Of a stretch of DNA of 64,000 nt, positions 17,362 to 25,408 are shown piece by piece (positions within the stretch are counted from its first letter, which is position 1; each line of letters starts with the position of its first letter). Below the pieces are notes generated by a model that worked only from the letters and a program-made list of their open reading frames with translations, was not told where the DNA came from and made no database searches. Position numbers and translations under genes: made by a program. The DNA is from Massilia mucilaginosa (lineage in GTDB: Bacteria > Pseudomonadota > Gammaproteobacteria > Burkholderiales > Burkholderiaceae_D), in the NCBI RefSeq assembly GCF_011682145.1, contig NZ_WHJH01000016.1, positions 1 through 64,000 on the forward strand. Direction: 5' to 3'.

Positions 17362-17809
17362 GGTTCAGGTCCTCGATCAGGGGCGTTAGTTGGACAAGCG
17401 TGGTTTCCAGTTGCGTGTGCAGGGCGCGCACGGCGTCGCGCCCGACCAGCTGTTCGAAGGCTTGCTGGGCGCCGCACCAAACCAGGTAGGCTTCGCCAAC
17501 TTTCTCCTGGCCGGACTCGGTGATGGTGACGATGCGCTGGCGGCTGTCGGCGCCGGCGCGCGTGGCGACCCAGCCGGCGTCCGCCAGCGGCTTGAGGTTG
17601 CGCGTGAGCGTGGTGCGCTCCATGCCGAGGCGCTCGGCCAGTTCGGCCACCGGCAGCGCGCCGCGCGCGACGTTGGCGAGCAGGCTGTATTGGGTGGTCT
17701 TCAGGCCCACGGCGGCCATGTGCTGGTCGTACAGGCGCGACATGGCGCGCGTGAGCTTGCGCAGCTTGAAGCAGGTGCAGCCCAGGGGCTTGTCGATCGG
17801 ATCGGTCAT
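17345..17809 (-). CDS. MarR-family transcriptional regulator
   Basis: A 154-residue winged-helix regulator: LGMERTTLTRNLKPLADAGWV is the recognition segment and RAGADSRQRIVTITESGQE the wing, typical of MarR proteins that release DNA on binding a phenolic ligand. An N-terminal GCTCFKLRKL contains two cysteines that could be redox-active. An ATG at 17836 is an alternative start. It overlaps the MFS gene downstream and diverges from the thioesterase gene, with the short shared control region at about 17810-17914. Confidence 0.88.
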   Translation of the reverse strand: MTDPIDKPLGCTCFKLRKLTRAMSRLYDQHMAAVGLKTTQYSLLANVARGALPVAELAERLGMERTTLTRNLKPLADAGWVATRAGADSRQRIVTITESGQEKVGEAYLVWCGAQQAFEQLVGRDAVRALHTQLETTLVQLTPLIEDLNHAHPD

Positions 17810-17914
17810 GGCGGCGGAAAATAGGTGCAGGTACACTGATTGCTCGAAGTATATTACAATCGACCTGCCTTGTGTGCATGGACCGACTTTTTAATCAGCA
17901 AGAAGGGGATGATG

Positions 17915-18448
17915 ATGGAACAAGCAGACAAACGCCAGCAATGGCTGGACGATGCCACGGCGATGCGCGCAAACATGGCCGCGCCGGGCGTGGCGGACCG
18001 CGCCGAATTGCGTGGCCGCAGCGGGCTCGACTTCCTGCAGGCGATCGGCAGCGGCGCCCTGCCACCGGCGCCGATCGCGCACTTGATGGGTATCCTGCCG
18101 ATCTCGGTGGAACCGGGCCGCACGGTGTTCCAGGGAACGCCGGAGCTGGCGCATTACAATCCGAGCGGCGTGGTGCACGGCGGCTACGCGGCCACCATGC
18201 TCGACACCGCCCTCGGCTGCGCGATCCATACGATGCTCCCGGCCGGCAAGGGATACACGACCCTGGAGTTGAAGGTGAACTATCTGCGCGCCATGACGGA
18301 CCAGACCGGGCCGGTGCGGGCCGAGGCGACCGTGGTCAGCGTGGGGGGACAGGTCGGCGTGGCCGAAGCGCGCATCACCGATGCGAATGGCAAGCTGTAC
18401 GCCTTTGCGACAACAACCTGCCTGGTGTTCGATATCAGCGCTGGTTAA
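17915..18448 (+). CDS. PaaI-family hotdog thioesterase
   Basis: A 177-residue hotdog-fold acyl-CoA thioesterase. The family signature is VVHGGYAATMLDTALGCA, with the catalytic Asp, and the closing strand KVNYLRAM. It hydrolyses aryl- or acyl-CoA, often clearing dead-end intermediates of aromatic catabolism. Three ATGs in a row (17909, 17912, 17915) follow AGAAGGGG; the third gives the best spacing. Divergent from marR, so both may answer to the same regulator. Its last 14 bases overlap the convergent curlin-like gene. Confidence 0.88.
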   Translation: MEQADKRQQWLDDATAMRANMAAPGVADRAELRGRSGLDFLQAIGSGALPPAPIAHLMGILPISVEPGRTVFQGTPELAHYNPSGVVHGGYAATMLDTALGCAIHTMLPAGKGYTTLELKVNYLRAMTDQTGPVRAEATVVSVGGQVGVAEARITDANGKLYAFATTTCLVFDISAG

Positions 18449-19391
18449 CGGCGGAAAAATTGCCGCTGCCGTTTTGCAGCACGCTGGCGGTGAAGGCATT
18501 GCCGCTTTGCGTGATGCTGGAAAAGTTGCCGGTCGTCCAGCTAAGCGCGCCATGTTGCACGGCGGTGGCGCGGTTGTAGTTGCCGGTCTGGATGATCTCC
18601 GAGACGCTGCCGTTCAAGGTGGATGTGGCCGAGGCAAAGTTGTCGTTGCCGGTTTGCACGATGGTCGAGCCGTTGACCTGCCCGCTTTCATCGGCGCGCG
18701 CGACGTTGCGCTCGCCCCGCTGCACGATCGACTGGTCTACGGTGAAGACGGTGCCGTTCTGGCGCACGTAGGCGTCGTTCAGGTTGCCGGCCTGGTCGAC
18801 CCGCACGAAGGAGTAGGCGGCATCGGACTGGTCGATGAGCACCTTGTTCAGCTTGCCGTTCTGTTCAATATCAGGTCCGCCGTAGCCCGAAAAGTAATGT
18901 TGCACCACGATCCGGTTGTCCGAACCGGTCTGGCGCGCCTGTACCGAGAAGGTCGGAATGTCCTTCTGGTTGATGGAAGTGTAGTTGGCGCTGCCGCGCT
19001 GTTCGAGGGTCAAGGTCGAACTGTTGACGTTGTCCTGCCTGAACACGGCCACGTTGCCCTGGCCGGTCTGGAACAGCTTGTTGTCGCTGCGGTCGGCATG
19101 GTCCTGCAAGATGTTGCCGACATTCGCATTGCCTTCCTGGCGCACATGCACGCGCGCCACGGTGGCGATCTGGACGATGCCGCTGGCACCCGTGCCAGGG
19201 TCGCCGATGAGGTTGTTGGTGCCGATTTGCGTAACGTCAACCTGGACATAGTCGCTGCTCTCGCGCTGCTCGACCAGACTCTTGTTGCCGCTGCCCTGCT
19301 GGGTGGTGTTGACGAACACTTGCGCCAGCGCCGGGACGCTGGCGAAAGCCATGCCCATGGCGACGGCCAGTGCCGATAAGGTGGATTTCAT
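18435..19391 (-). CDS. Curlin-like repeat protein, secreted
   Basis: A 318-residue exported protein: signal peptide to about residue 24 (VPALA-QVF), then about a dozen imperfect repeats of the Q-x-G-x-x-N-x(4-5)-Q type (for example QTGQGNVAVFRQ, QTGSDNRIVVQ, QNGKLNKVLIDQ, QAGNLNDAYVRQ). This is the CsgA/CsgB pattern that folds as stacked beta-turns into amyloid fibres. It is about twice the length of CsgA. No csgD, E, F or G genes are in the window, so export and nucleation must come from elsewhere. It may have a biofilm or adhesion role (inference). A hairpin lies in its 5' leader. Confidence 0.8.
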   Translation of the reverse strand: MKSTLSALAVAMGMAFASVPALAQVFVNTTQQGSGNKSLVEQRESSDYVQVDVTQIGTNNLIGDPGTGASGIVQIATVARVHVRQEGNANVGNILQDHADRSDNKLFQTGQGNVAVFRQDNVNSSTLTLEQRGSANYTSINQKDIPTFSVQARQTGSDNRIVVQHYFSGYGGPDIEQNGKLNKVLIDQSDAAYSFVRVDQAGNLNDAYVRQNGTVFTVDQSIVQRGERNVARADESGQVNGSTIVQTGNDNFASATSTLNGSVSEIIQTGNYNRATAVQHGALSWTTGNFSSITQSGNAFTASVLQNGSGNFSAVNQR

Positions 19392-19408
19392 GATGTCTCT
19401 CCCTATAG

Positions 19409-19432
19409 TTGAACCTGACGAATCAGGTTCAA
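19409..19432 (-). promoter_or_regulatory. Leader hairpin of the curlin-like gene
   Basis: Arms TTGAACCTGA and TCAGGTTCAA flank CGAA, 18 bp upstream of the ATG at 19391. A 10-bp perfect inverted repeat close to the start could be an operator or a translation-controlling hairpin. Confidence 0.4.
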
Positions 19433-19450
19433 GTGTAGGGGGGTGTTTTC

Positions 19451-19499
19451 AGGTCCGCCTGACGGCGATCAAGCTTCCCGGCCGCCGTCAGGCGGACCT
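19451..19499 (-). terminator. Strong inverted repeat after ispF
   Basis: Perfect 16-bp arms AGGTCCGCCTGACGGC and GCCGTCAGGCGGACCT lie 14 bp after the ispF stop. No T-run follows on the minus strand, so this is either a factor-assisted terminator or a repeat element. Confidence 0.5.
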
Positions 19500-19512
19500 T
19501 TGCCGGCGGTCC

Positions 19513-20040
19513 TTACGCGGCGGCGGACTTGATCAACAGGCAGATCGCCTCGGCGGCCATGCCCTCTTCCCGGCCCAGGTAGCCGAGCTTCTCGTTGGTC
19601 TTGGCCTTGATGTTGACCTGCTGGGGCGATACGCCAATGTCTTCGGCAATGCGCGAGACCATCTGCGCGATATGCGGCGCCATCTTCGGCGCCTGGGCGA
19701 TGATGGTGGCGTCGATATTGCCGATCGTGTAGCCGGTGGCGACCACGCGGTGCGCCACTTCGCGCAGCAGGGTGCGCGAATCGGCGCCGGCGAACATCGG
19801 ATCGGTGTCCGGGAAATGCTTGCCGATGTCGCCAAGGCCGGCCGCGCCGAGCATCGAATCGATGATCGCGTGCAGCAGGACGTCGGCGTCCGAATGGCCA
19901 AGAAGGCCCATGCGGTGCGGGATTGCGACCCCGCCGATAATCAGTTTGCGGCCCTCGACGAGGGCGTGGCAGTCGTAGCCGGTTCCGATGCGGAACGGCG
20001 GTGCGGGATTGTAGGATGCCAGTGCCATGGTCTCACTCAT
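19513..20040 (-). CDS. ispF: 2-C-methyl-D-erythritol 2,4-cyclodiphosphate synthase
   Basis: Catalyses cyclisation of CDP-methylerythritol 2-phosphate to MEcPP in the MEP isoprenoid pathway. The 175-residue protein has the zinc site in [12 protein letters not shown] and [29 protein letters not shown], and the typical [18 protein letters not shown] tail. The usual IGxGYDVH has Cys in place of Val. ATG at 20040, with an internal ATG at 20028 also possible. It directly follows ispD, 6 bp away, as in many proteobacteria. Confidence 0.95.
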   Translation of the reverse strand: MSETMALASYNPAPPFRIGTGYDCHALVEGRKLIIGGVAIPHRMGLLGHSDADVLLHAIIDSMLGAAGLGDIGKHFPDTDPMFAGADSRTLLREVAHRVVATGYTIGNIDATIIAQAPKMAPHIAQMVSRIAEDIGVSPQQVNIKAKTNEKLGYLGREEGMAAEAICLLIKSAAA

Positions 20041-20046
20041 TTCAGG

Positions 20047-20745
20047 TTAAGGCGCGGCCAGGTACATCTCGGCGATCCGGATGTCCGCCGGCAGCGTCAC
20101 TTTTAGATTACGGGGATGTCCTTCGACCAGCTTGGGCGACAGACCCAGGGCCTCGACCGCACTGGCGTCATCGGTGATGACGCTGGCGTCGGTGGCCGCG
20201 GCGAGTGCGTCGCACAGCAGCTTGTAGCGAAACATCTGCGGCGTCTGCGCCAGCCACAGGCCGTCGCGGGCGACGGTGGTGACTTGGGCGCCGCTGCGCT
20301 TGACGGTGTCGACCACCGGCAGGGCCAGCAGGCCCCCGACCGGATCGTCGCCCACCGTGGCGATCAGCTTGTCGATCAGCGCGGCATCGAGTCCGGGCCG
20401 CGCCGCGTCGTGCACCAGCACCCAGTCGTGCTCGTGCAGCTCGCCCTCCAACGCCCGCAGGGCGTTGCGGACCGACTCCATGCGACTGGCGCCGCCGCAG
20501 CGCAGCACGGTGGCTGCGCCGGATGGCACGATGGCGTCGATATACTCGTCGCGCGCGCTGACCACGACGTAGGTATGGGCGATCAACCCGCTCGACAAAA
20601 ACGCATCGAGGGTGTGACGCAGCATCGGCTTGGCGCCGATGGGCAGGTATTGCTTGGGGCTGCCGGATGCCATCCGCGCGCCAATGCCGGCGGCGGGGAT
20701 CAGGGCAAAATAGCGCGGTGCGGAATGCTTCATGGCTGTCGTCAT
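20047..20745 (-). CDS. ispD: 2-C-methyl-D-erythritol 4-phosphate cytidylyltransferase
   Basis: Joins CTP to MEP in the non-mevalonate pathway. The 232-residue protein shows the nucleotide-binding IPAAGIGARMASGSPKQYL loop (about residues 16-34), VHDAARP with the metal-binding Asp, DTVKR, and AQTPQMFRY. The start at 20745 overlaps the upstream gene's stop (4 bp); an ATG at 20733 is also possible. Operonic with ispF. Confidence 0.95.
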   Translation of the reverse strand: MTTAMKHSAPRYFALIPAAGIGARMASGSPKQYLPIGAKPMLRHTLDAFLSSGLIAHTYVVVSARDEYIDAIVPSGAATVLRCGGASRMESVRNALRALEGELHEHDWVLVHDAARPGLDAALIDKLIATVGDDPVGGLLALPVVDTVKRSGAQVTTVARDGLWLAQTPQMFRYKLLCDALAAATDASVITDDASAVEALGLSPKLVEGHPRNLKVTLPADIRIAEMYLAAP

Positions 20746-21455
20746 CGTTGTCGTTTAGCCGGTCTTATAAGGGACTGTACCTCACCTTTGCAAACTTTGC
20801 TCAGGCGCGCATACTCTTGCGGCGTGTCGATGGCGGCCTGCAAAATCTCCACTTTCGCCATCTCGTTCTTTATGTACGTCATCCAGCCAGTATTGATTTC
20901 CTGCTGCAACAGGGCGCGAGCCCTGCCCGCCGGCGCGTAGAGCGGTTTGTTACCGAACCGTTTGGACAGCGCCGCGCGCACCGTGACTTCCACTTTCGGC
21001 AAATGGTCGAGATAGGTCTTGAGGTGGCGCATCTCATGCGCAAGAATTTCCTGATATGCGCAAGAACCAGGAGAAAACTCGCGTCCGACGTAGACCACGA
21101 TGGGGCTGTAGAACAGCGACACCGTGATTTTCGGCGCCACGCACTCGTAGCCGCTCAAGGGATCCTTGAGCATCGCGCCGTTCAGGCCAATCGACATGCG
21201 CGACTCGGTGCGGGTCAGTCCCAGCACGAAGGAGTTAGGAGCGGCCGGCGTAGGCCCGCCCGGCTTCATGGCGGTCAGGCCGTGAAAGGAGACTGTGTTG
21301 TTGATGGTGTAGCCGTTCTGCGCCGACGTCAATACGGATACCGCCTTGTCGATCGAATCCTCGCAGCGCACCTGGAAAGCGGTGCGCGCGGCCCAGGAAC
21401 TGTGCGAGCAAACCAGGCCCAGTGCGAACGCGAATGCGGACGCGGCGATGTTCAT
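20742..21455 (-). CDS. Secreted protein with HExxH-like motif
   Basis: A 237-residue exported protein: signal peptide about residues 1-22 (SHSSWA-AR). Near residue 140 is CAYQEILAHEMRHLKTYLDH, which contains HEMRH, a zinc-peptidase-type motif followed by a helix. Two cysteines (CEDSID; SGYECVAP) may form a disulfide. The C-terminal half is helical. Possible substrate cleavage is unproved, and the family is not recognised. It is coupled to ispD by a four-base overlap, probably by chance of compact packing. Confidence 0.55.
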   Translation of the reverse strand: MNIAASAFAFALGLVCSHSSWAARTAFQVRCEDSIDKAVSVLTSAQNGYTINNTVSFHGLTAMKPGGPTPAAPNSFVLGLTRTESRMSIGLNGAMLKDPLSGYECVAPKITVSLFYSPIVVYVGREFSPGSCAYQEILAHEMRHLKTYLDHLPKVEVTVRAALSKRFGNKPLYAPAGRARALLQQEINTGWMTYIKNEMAKVEILQAAIDTPQEYARLSKVCKGEVQSLIRPAKRQR

Positions 21456-21461
21456 GGCGGG

Positions 21462-22019
21462 TCAGCCCGGCGCCCAGCTTCCGGCGGCCAGCTTTTCAAG
21501 CCAGAAGGCGCCGATGATGGTCTTCACGTCGGTCACCTTGCCGGTGCGCACCATCTCCAGCAGTTCGGGCACGCTGGCGCTGAAGGTGTCGAGGAACTCG
21601 CCGTCGTCCAGTTTTGCCGGGCCGGCCGTCAGCCCGCGCGCGACGAACAGGTCGAGGTGCTCGTCCGAATAGGCAATCGCGTTGTGAATCGTGCTGATGA
21701 ACTGCCAGTCGGTCGCCGTGTAGCCGGTTTCTTCCTGCAGCTCGCGCTTGGCGCAGGCCAGCGTCTCCTCGCCCGCATCGATTTTCCCGGCCGGGAATTC
21801 GATGAACACGCGGCCGAGCGGATAGCGGAACTGGCGTTCGAGCAGCACGCGGCCATCGGCCAGGATCGGCAGGATCACCACGGCGCCCGGATGGCGGATG
21901 TACTCGCGGGTGGCGACGGCGCCGTTGGGGAGCGTCACGCGGTCGTGCGAGACCTTCAGAAAGCTGCCATCGTAGGCGACGCCGCCATCGATGCGGCTTT
22001 CCTTGAGGTGCGAGTCCAT
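21462..22019 (-). CDS. Nudix hydrolase (ADP-ribose pyrophosphatase-like)
   Basis: A 185-residue Nudix protein with a complete box GKIDAGEETLACAKRELQEETGY (shown in two halves in the protein at about residues 85-107: GKIDAGEETL then AKRELQEETGY). Preceding FIEFPAGKI and the acidic Glu pair are typical of ADP-ribose pyrophosphatases. It may clean up ADP-ribose or nucleotide sugars. It follows the DUF2818 gene by 16 bp and so belongs to the tail of the nuo operon. Confidence 0.9.
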   Translation of the reverse strand: MDSHLKESRIDGGVAYDGSFLKVSHDRVTLPNGAVATREYIRHPGAVVILPILADGRVLLERQFRYPLGRVFIEFPAGKIDAGEETLACAKRELQEETGYTATDWQFISTIHNAIAYSDEHLDLFVARGLTAGPAKLDDGEFLDTFSASVPELLEMVRTGKVTDVKTIIGAFWLEKLAAGSWAPG

Positions 22020-22035
22020 GCCCGGCTCCTTGCGG

Positions 22036-22356
22036 TTAATGTTTGCGCTTGCGCAGGTAGCGCAGCACGAAGCCCGGGAACGCCAGCACCACGAACAGCG
22101 GCACGGTGATCATGTAGAACTCCTTGACCTGCACGAAGACGTTACCGATGCGCGACTCCAGCAGGTAGGCGATACCGCCCACCACAAAGTACAGCACCAG
22201 CAACTCAAACACGCGCAGCCAGCCCGACTTGTTCGGGGGCGCGCCGGGCGCGCTTTTGAGCGGGATGATGCCGAACAGCCGTTCATTGATGAACGGCAGG
22301 TTGGCCGCCGCCAGTGCGATGGCGATGGCCAACCAGCTCGATGACGACACGTCCAT
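22036..22356 (-). CDS. DUF2818 family membrane protein
   Basis: A 106-residue small inner-membrane protein with three hydrophobic segments (SSWLAIAIALAAANLPFINE, VFELLVLYFVVGGIAYLL, FYMITVPLFVVLAFPGFVL) and a basic tail. DUF2818 genes sit just after nuoN in many betaproteobacteria, which suggests a role with complex I, but no function is established. Start overlaps the nuoN stop by one base (TGATG). Confidence 0.85.
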   Translation of the reverse strand: MDVSSSSWLAIAIALAAANLPFINERLFGIIPLKSAPGAPPNKSGWLRVFELLVLYFVVGGIAYLLESRIGNVFVQVKEFYMITVPLFVVLAFPGFVLRYLRKRKH

Positions 22357-23873
22357 CAGGAACCGATAGTCTTCGTCATCGCGTTCAGACAAGCGGCCAG
22401 CAGCGGACCGGCGAATACGCCGAGCAGCACGGTAGCGATACCGTTGAGGGACAGGACCGCGCGCATGTCGAACGGCGCCACGATCGGGGTGGTGTCCGTC
22501 GGCTCGTCGAAGTACATCACCTTGACCACGCGCAGGTAGTAGAACGCGCCGATCAGCGAGAACATCACCGCGACCACGGTCAGCCACACGGCGCCGGTCG
22601 AGAGCACCGCTTCGAGCACGGCGAACTTGGCGGCGAAGCCCATCATCGGCGGCACGCCGGCCAGCGAGAACAGCAGGATCGCCATGACGATGGCGAACCA
22701 CGGGCTGCGCTTGGCCAGGCCCTTGAAGTCGTTCAGTTCTTCGGCTTCGAAGCCGCTGCGCGCCAGCAGCATGATCACGCCGAAGCTGCCGAGGGTGGTC
22801 AGCACGTAGGTGATCGAGTAGTACATGGCGGCGCTGTAGGCCGATGCGGCATTGCTGGCGTCGGCCATGGCTTTCGGGTCGACCGGATTGGCGACCACGC
22901 CGGCCAACAGGCCCAGAAGCACGAAGCCCATTTGCGCGATGGTCGAATAGGCCAGCATGCGCTTGATGTTGGTCTGGGCGATGGCGGTCAGGTTACCGAT
23001 GGCCAGCGACAGCACGGCCAGGACCATCAGCATCTGCTGCCAGTCGATCGCCATCGGCAGCAAGCCTTCCACCAGCAGGCGGATGCAGATCGCGAACGCG
23101 GCCAGTTTCGGCGCGCCGCCCAGCAGCAGGGTCACCGCGGTCGGCGAACCCTGGTACACGTCGGGCACCCACATATGGAACGGCACCACGCCAAGCTTGA
23201 ACGCCAGGCCGGCCACCAGGAACACCAGGCCGAACACCAGGATGTGCAGGTTGGCGTTGGCGGCGGCTGCCGCTGTCGAGATTTCGCCGATGTCGAGCGA
23301 GCCGGTGGCGCCGTACAGCATCGAAATACCATACAGCAGGAAGCCGGAAGCCAGCGCGCCGAGAATGAAGTACTTCATCGACGCTTCGGTCGAGACGGCG
23401 TGGTCGCGGCGCAGCGCAACGAGGGCGTACAGCGACAGCGACATCAGTTCCAGGCCCAGGTAAATGATCAGCATGTTGTTACCGGAGATCATGATCATCT
23501 GGCCGAGCAGCGAGAACAGCGCGAGCACATAGAATTCGCCGCCCAGGTTCCCCGACAACATGCCGCGCGCGGTGGCGTAGGTGCGCGAGTAGACCAGGGT
23601 GATGCCGATGGCCAGGTAGGTGAACAGCTTGAGCAGGTTCGACATCGGGTCCGACACGAACATGTTATTGAAGGTGTAGACCGTGGTGCCGGCCGCGTAA
23701 TCGGCGTAGCTCAGGATGGCGCAGCCGACCAGCGCGGCGAGCGAGAGCAGGTACGTGACGACGCGTTTCTCGTCCTTGAGGAACATGTCGATCAGCAGGA
23801 TGCCCGAGGCGGCGACCAGCAGGAAGATTTCGGCGTAAACCGGGATCAGGTTGGGATTCGTAGTCTGGATCAT
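22356..23873 (-). CDS. nuoN: NADH-quinone oxidoreductase subunit N
   Basis: A 505-residue antiporter-like membrane subunit of complex I, with about 14 transmembrane helices. Conserved glutamate and lysine residues of the proton path lie in [18 protein letters not shown] and [11 protein letters not shown]. It is the last nuo gene; the next gene starts on its stop codon. Confidence 0.95.
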   Translation of the reverse strand: MIQTTNPNLIPVYAEIFLLVAASGILLIDMFLKDEKRVVTYLLSLAALVGCAILSYADYAAGTTVYTFNNMFVSDPMSNLLKLFTYLAIGITLVYSRTYATARGMLSGNLGGEFYVLALFSLLGQMIMISGNNMLIIYLGLELMSLSLYALVALRRDHAVSTEASMKYFILGALASGFLLYGISMLYGATGSLDIGEISTAAAAANANLHILVFGLVFLVAGLAFKLGVVPFHMWVPDVYQGSPTAVTLLLGGAPKLAAFAICIRLLVEGLLPMAIDWQQMLMVLAVLSLAIGNLTAIAQTNIKRMLAYSTIAQMGFVLLGLLAGVVANPVDPKAMADASNAASAYSAAMYYSITYVLTTLGSFGVIMLLARSGFEAEELNDFKGLAKRSPWFAIVMAILLFSLAGVPPMMGFAAKFAVLEAVLSTGAVWLTVVAVMFSLIGAFYYLRVVKVMYFDEPTDTTPIVAPFDMRAVLSLNGIATVLLGVFAGPLLAACLNAMTKTIGS

Positions 23874-23881
23874 AGTCTTCT

Positions 23882-25384
23882 TTATTGCGGCAGTTTCGAC
23901 ACGGCGACATGCTTGAGCAGGTCGGCGACCGAGGTTTGCATCGTGTCGGTGAACGGCGCCGGGTACAGGCCCATGGCGATCACGGCGATGGCCAGGATAC
24001 CGAGCATGACGAATTCACGGGTGTTCAGGTCCGTCAGTTCGGCCACGTGCTTGTTGGCGACCTTGCCGAAGACCACGCGCTTGACCATCCACAGCGAGTA
24101 TGCGGCGCCGAAGATCAGGGCGGTCGCGGCCAGCATGCCGATCCAGAAATTGAATTCGACCGCGCCCAGGATGACCATGAACTCGCCGACGAAACCGGAG
24201 GTCGCCGGCAAGCCGCAGTTGGCCATCGAGAACAGCACGATAAAGGCGGCGAAGCGCGGCATGCGGTTGACCACCCCTCCGTAGTCGGCGATCTGGCGCG
24301 AGTGCATGCGGTCGTACAGCACGCCGATACACAGGAACATGGCGCCCGAAATGAAGCCGTGCGAAATCATCTGCACGATGCCGCCCGAGACTGACATCTG
24401 GTTGAACATGAAGAAGCCCAGGGTCACGAAGCCCATGTGCGCGATCGACGAATAGGCGACCAGTTTTTTCATGTCCTTCTGGACCAGTGCGACCAGGCCG
24501 ATGTAGATCACGGCGATCAGCGACAGGGTGATGATGAAGCCGCCCATGTAGTGCGATGCGTCAGGGGTGATCGGCAGCGAAAAGCGCAGGAAACCATAGG
24601 CGCCGAGTTTCAGCATGATCGCGGCCAGCACGGCCGAACCGCCCGTTGGCGCTTCGACGTGGACGTCCGGCAGCCAGGTGTGGACCGGGAACATCGGCAC
24701 CTTGACGGCAAACGCCATCAGGAAGGCCAGGAAGATGAAGATCTGTTCTTTCATCGTCAGCGGCAGTTTGTGCCACGTCAGGATGTCGAAGGTGCCCGAG
24801 ACGTTGTACAGGTAGACGATTGCAACCAGGGTCAGCAGCGAACCGAGGAAGGTGTACAGGAAAAACTTGAACGAGGCGTACACGCGGTTCTCGCCACCGA
24901 ACACGCCGATGATGATGAACATCGGGATCAGGGTCGCTTCGAAGAAGAAGTAGAACAGCAGGCCGTCCATGGCGCAGAACACGCCGATCATGAGGCCCGA
25001 CAGGATCAGGAAGGAACCCATGTACTGGGCCACGCGCTTTTCGATCACTTCCCACGCCGAGATCACGACGATCACGGTGATGAAGGCCGTCAGCGGCACG
25101 AACCACAGCGACAGGCCGTCGATCGCCAGCGAGTACATGATGTTGAAACGGCCGATCCACGGCGTGCTTTCGACGAACTGCATGCCATGGAAGGCATTGT
25201 CGAAGTGCTGGATCAGCGGCAAGGTGACCAGGAAGCTGGCGATGGACGCGATCAGCGCCATCCACCGGGTCATGCCCGGTTTGTCGTCGCGGCCAAGCGC
25301 GAGAATGGCCGCACCAAGGACGATCGGAAGCCAGATCGCCAGGCTCAGATACGGAGGGAAATTAGAAATCGTAGACGGCATCAT
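23882..25384 (-). CDS. nuoM: NADH-quinone oxidoreductase subunit M
   Basis: A 500-residue antiporter-like proton-pumping subunit. Typical segments are [14 protein letters not shown]-like [35 protein letters not shown] and [10 protein letters not shown]. It begins 24 bp after nuoL and ends 8 bp before nuoN. Confidence 0.95.
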   Translation of the reverse strand: MMPSTISNFPPYLSLAIWLPIVLGAAILALGRDDKPGMTRWMALIASIASFLVTLPLIQHFDNAFHGMQFVESTPWIGRFNIMYSLAIDGLSLWFVPLTAFITVIVVISAWEVIEKRVAQYMGSFLILSGLMIGVFCAMDGLLFYFFFEATLIPMFIIIGVFGGENRVYASFKFFLYTFLGSLLTLVAIVYLYNVSGTFDILTWHKLPLTMKEQIFIFLAFLMAFAVKVPMFPVHTWLPDVHVEAPTGGSAVLAAIMLKLGAYGFLRFSLPITPDASHYMGGFIITLSLIAVIYIGLVALVQKDMKKLVAYSSIAHMGFVTLGFFMFNQMSVSGGIVQMISHGFISGAMFLCIGVLYDRMHSRQIADYGGVVNRMPRFAAFIVLFSMANCGLPATSGFVGEFMVILGAVEFNFWIGMLAATALIFGAAYSLWMVKRVVFGKVANKHVAELTDLNTREFVMLGILAIAVIAMGLYPAPFTDTMQTSVADLLKHVAVSKLPQ

Positions 25385-25408
25385 GTTTTATTGTCTTTGC
25401 GTGTCTGT

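Noticed and set aside
22314-24284. Long plus-strand frame opposite nuoN
   Set aside because: Same mirror effect as in nuoM/nuoL.
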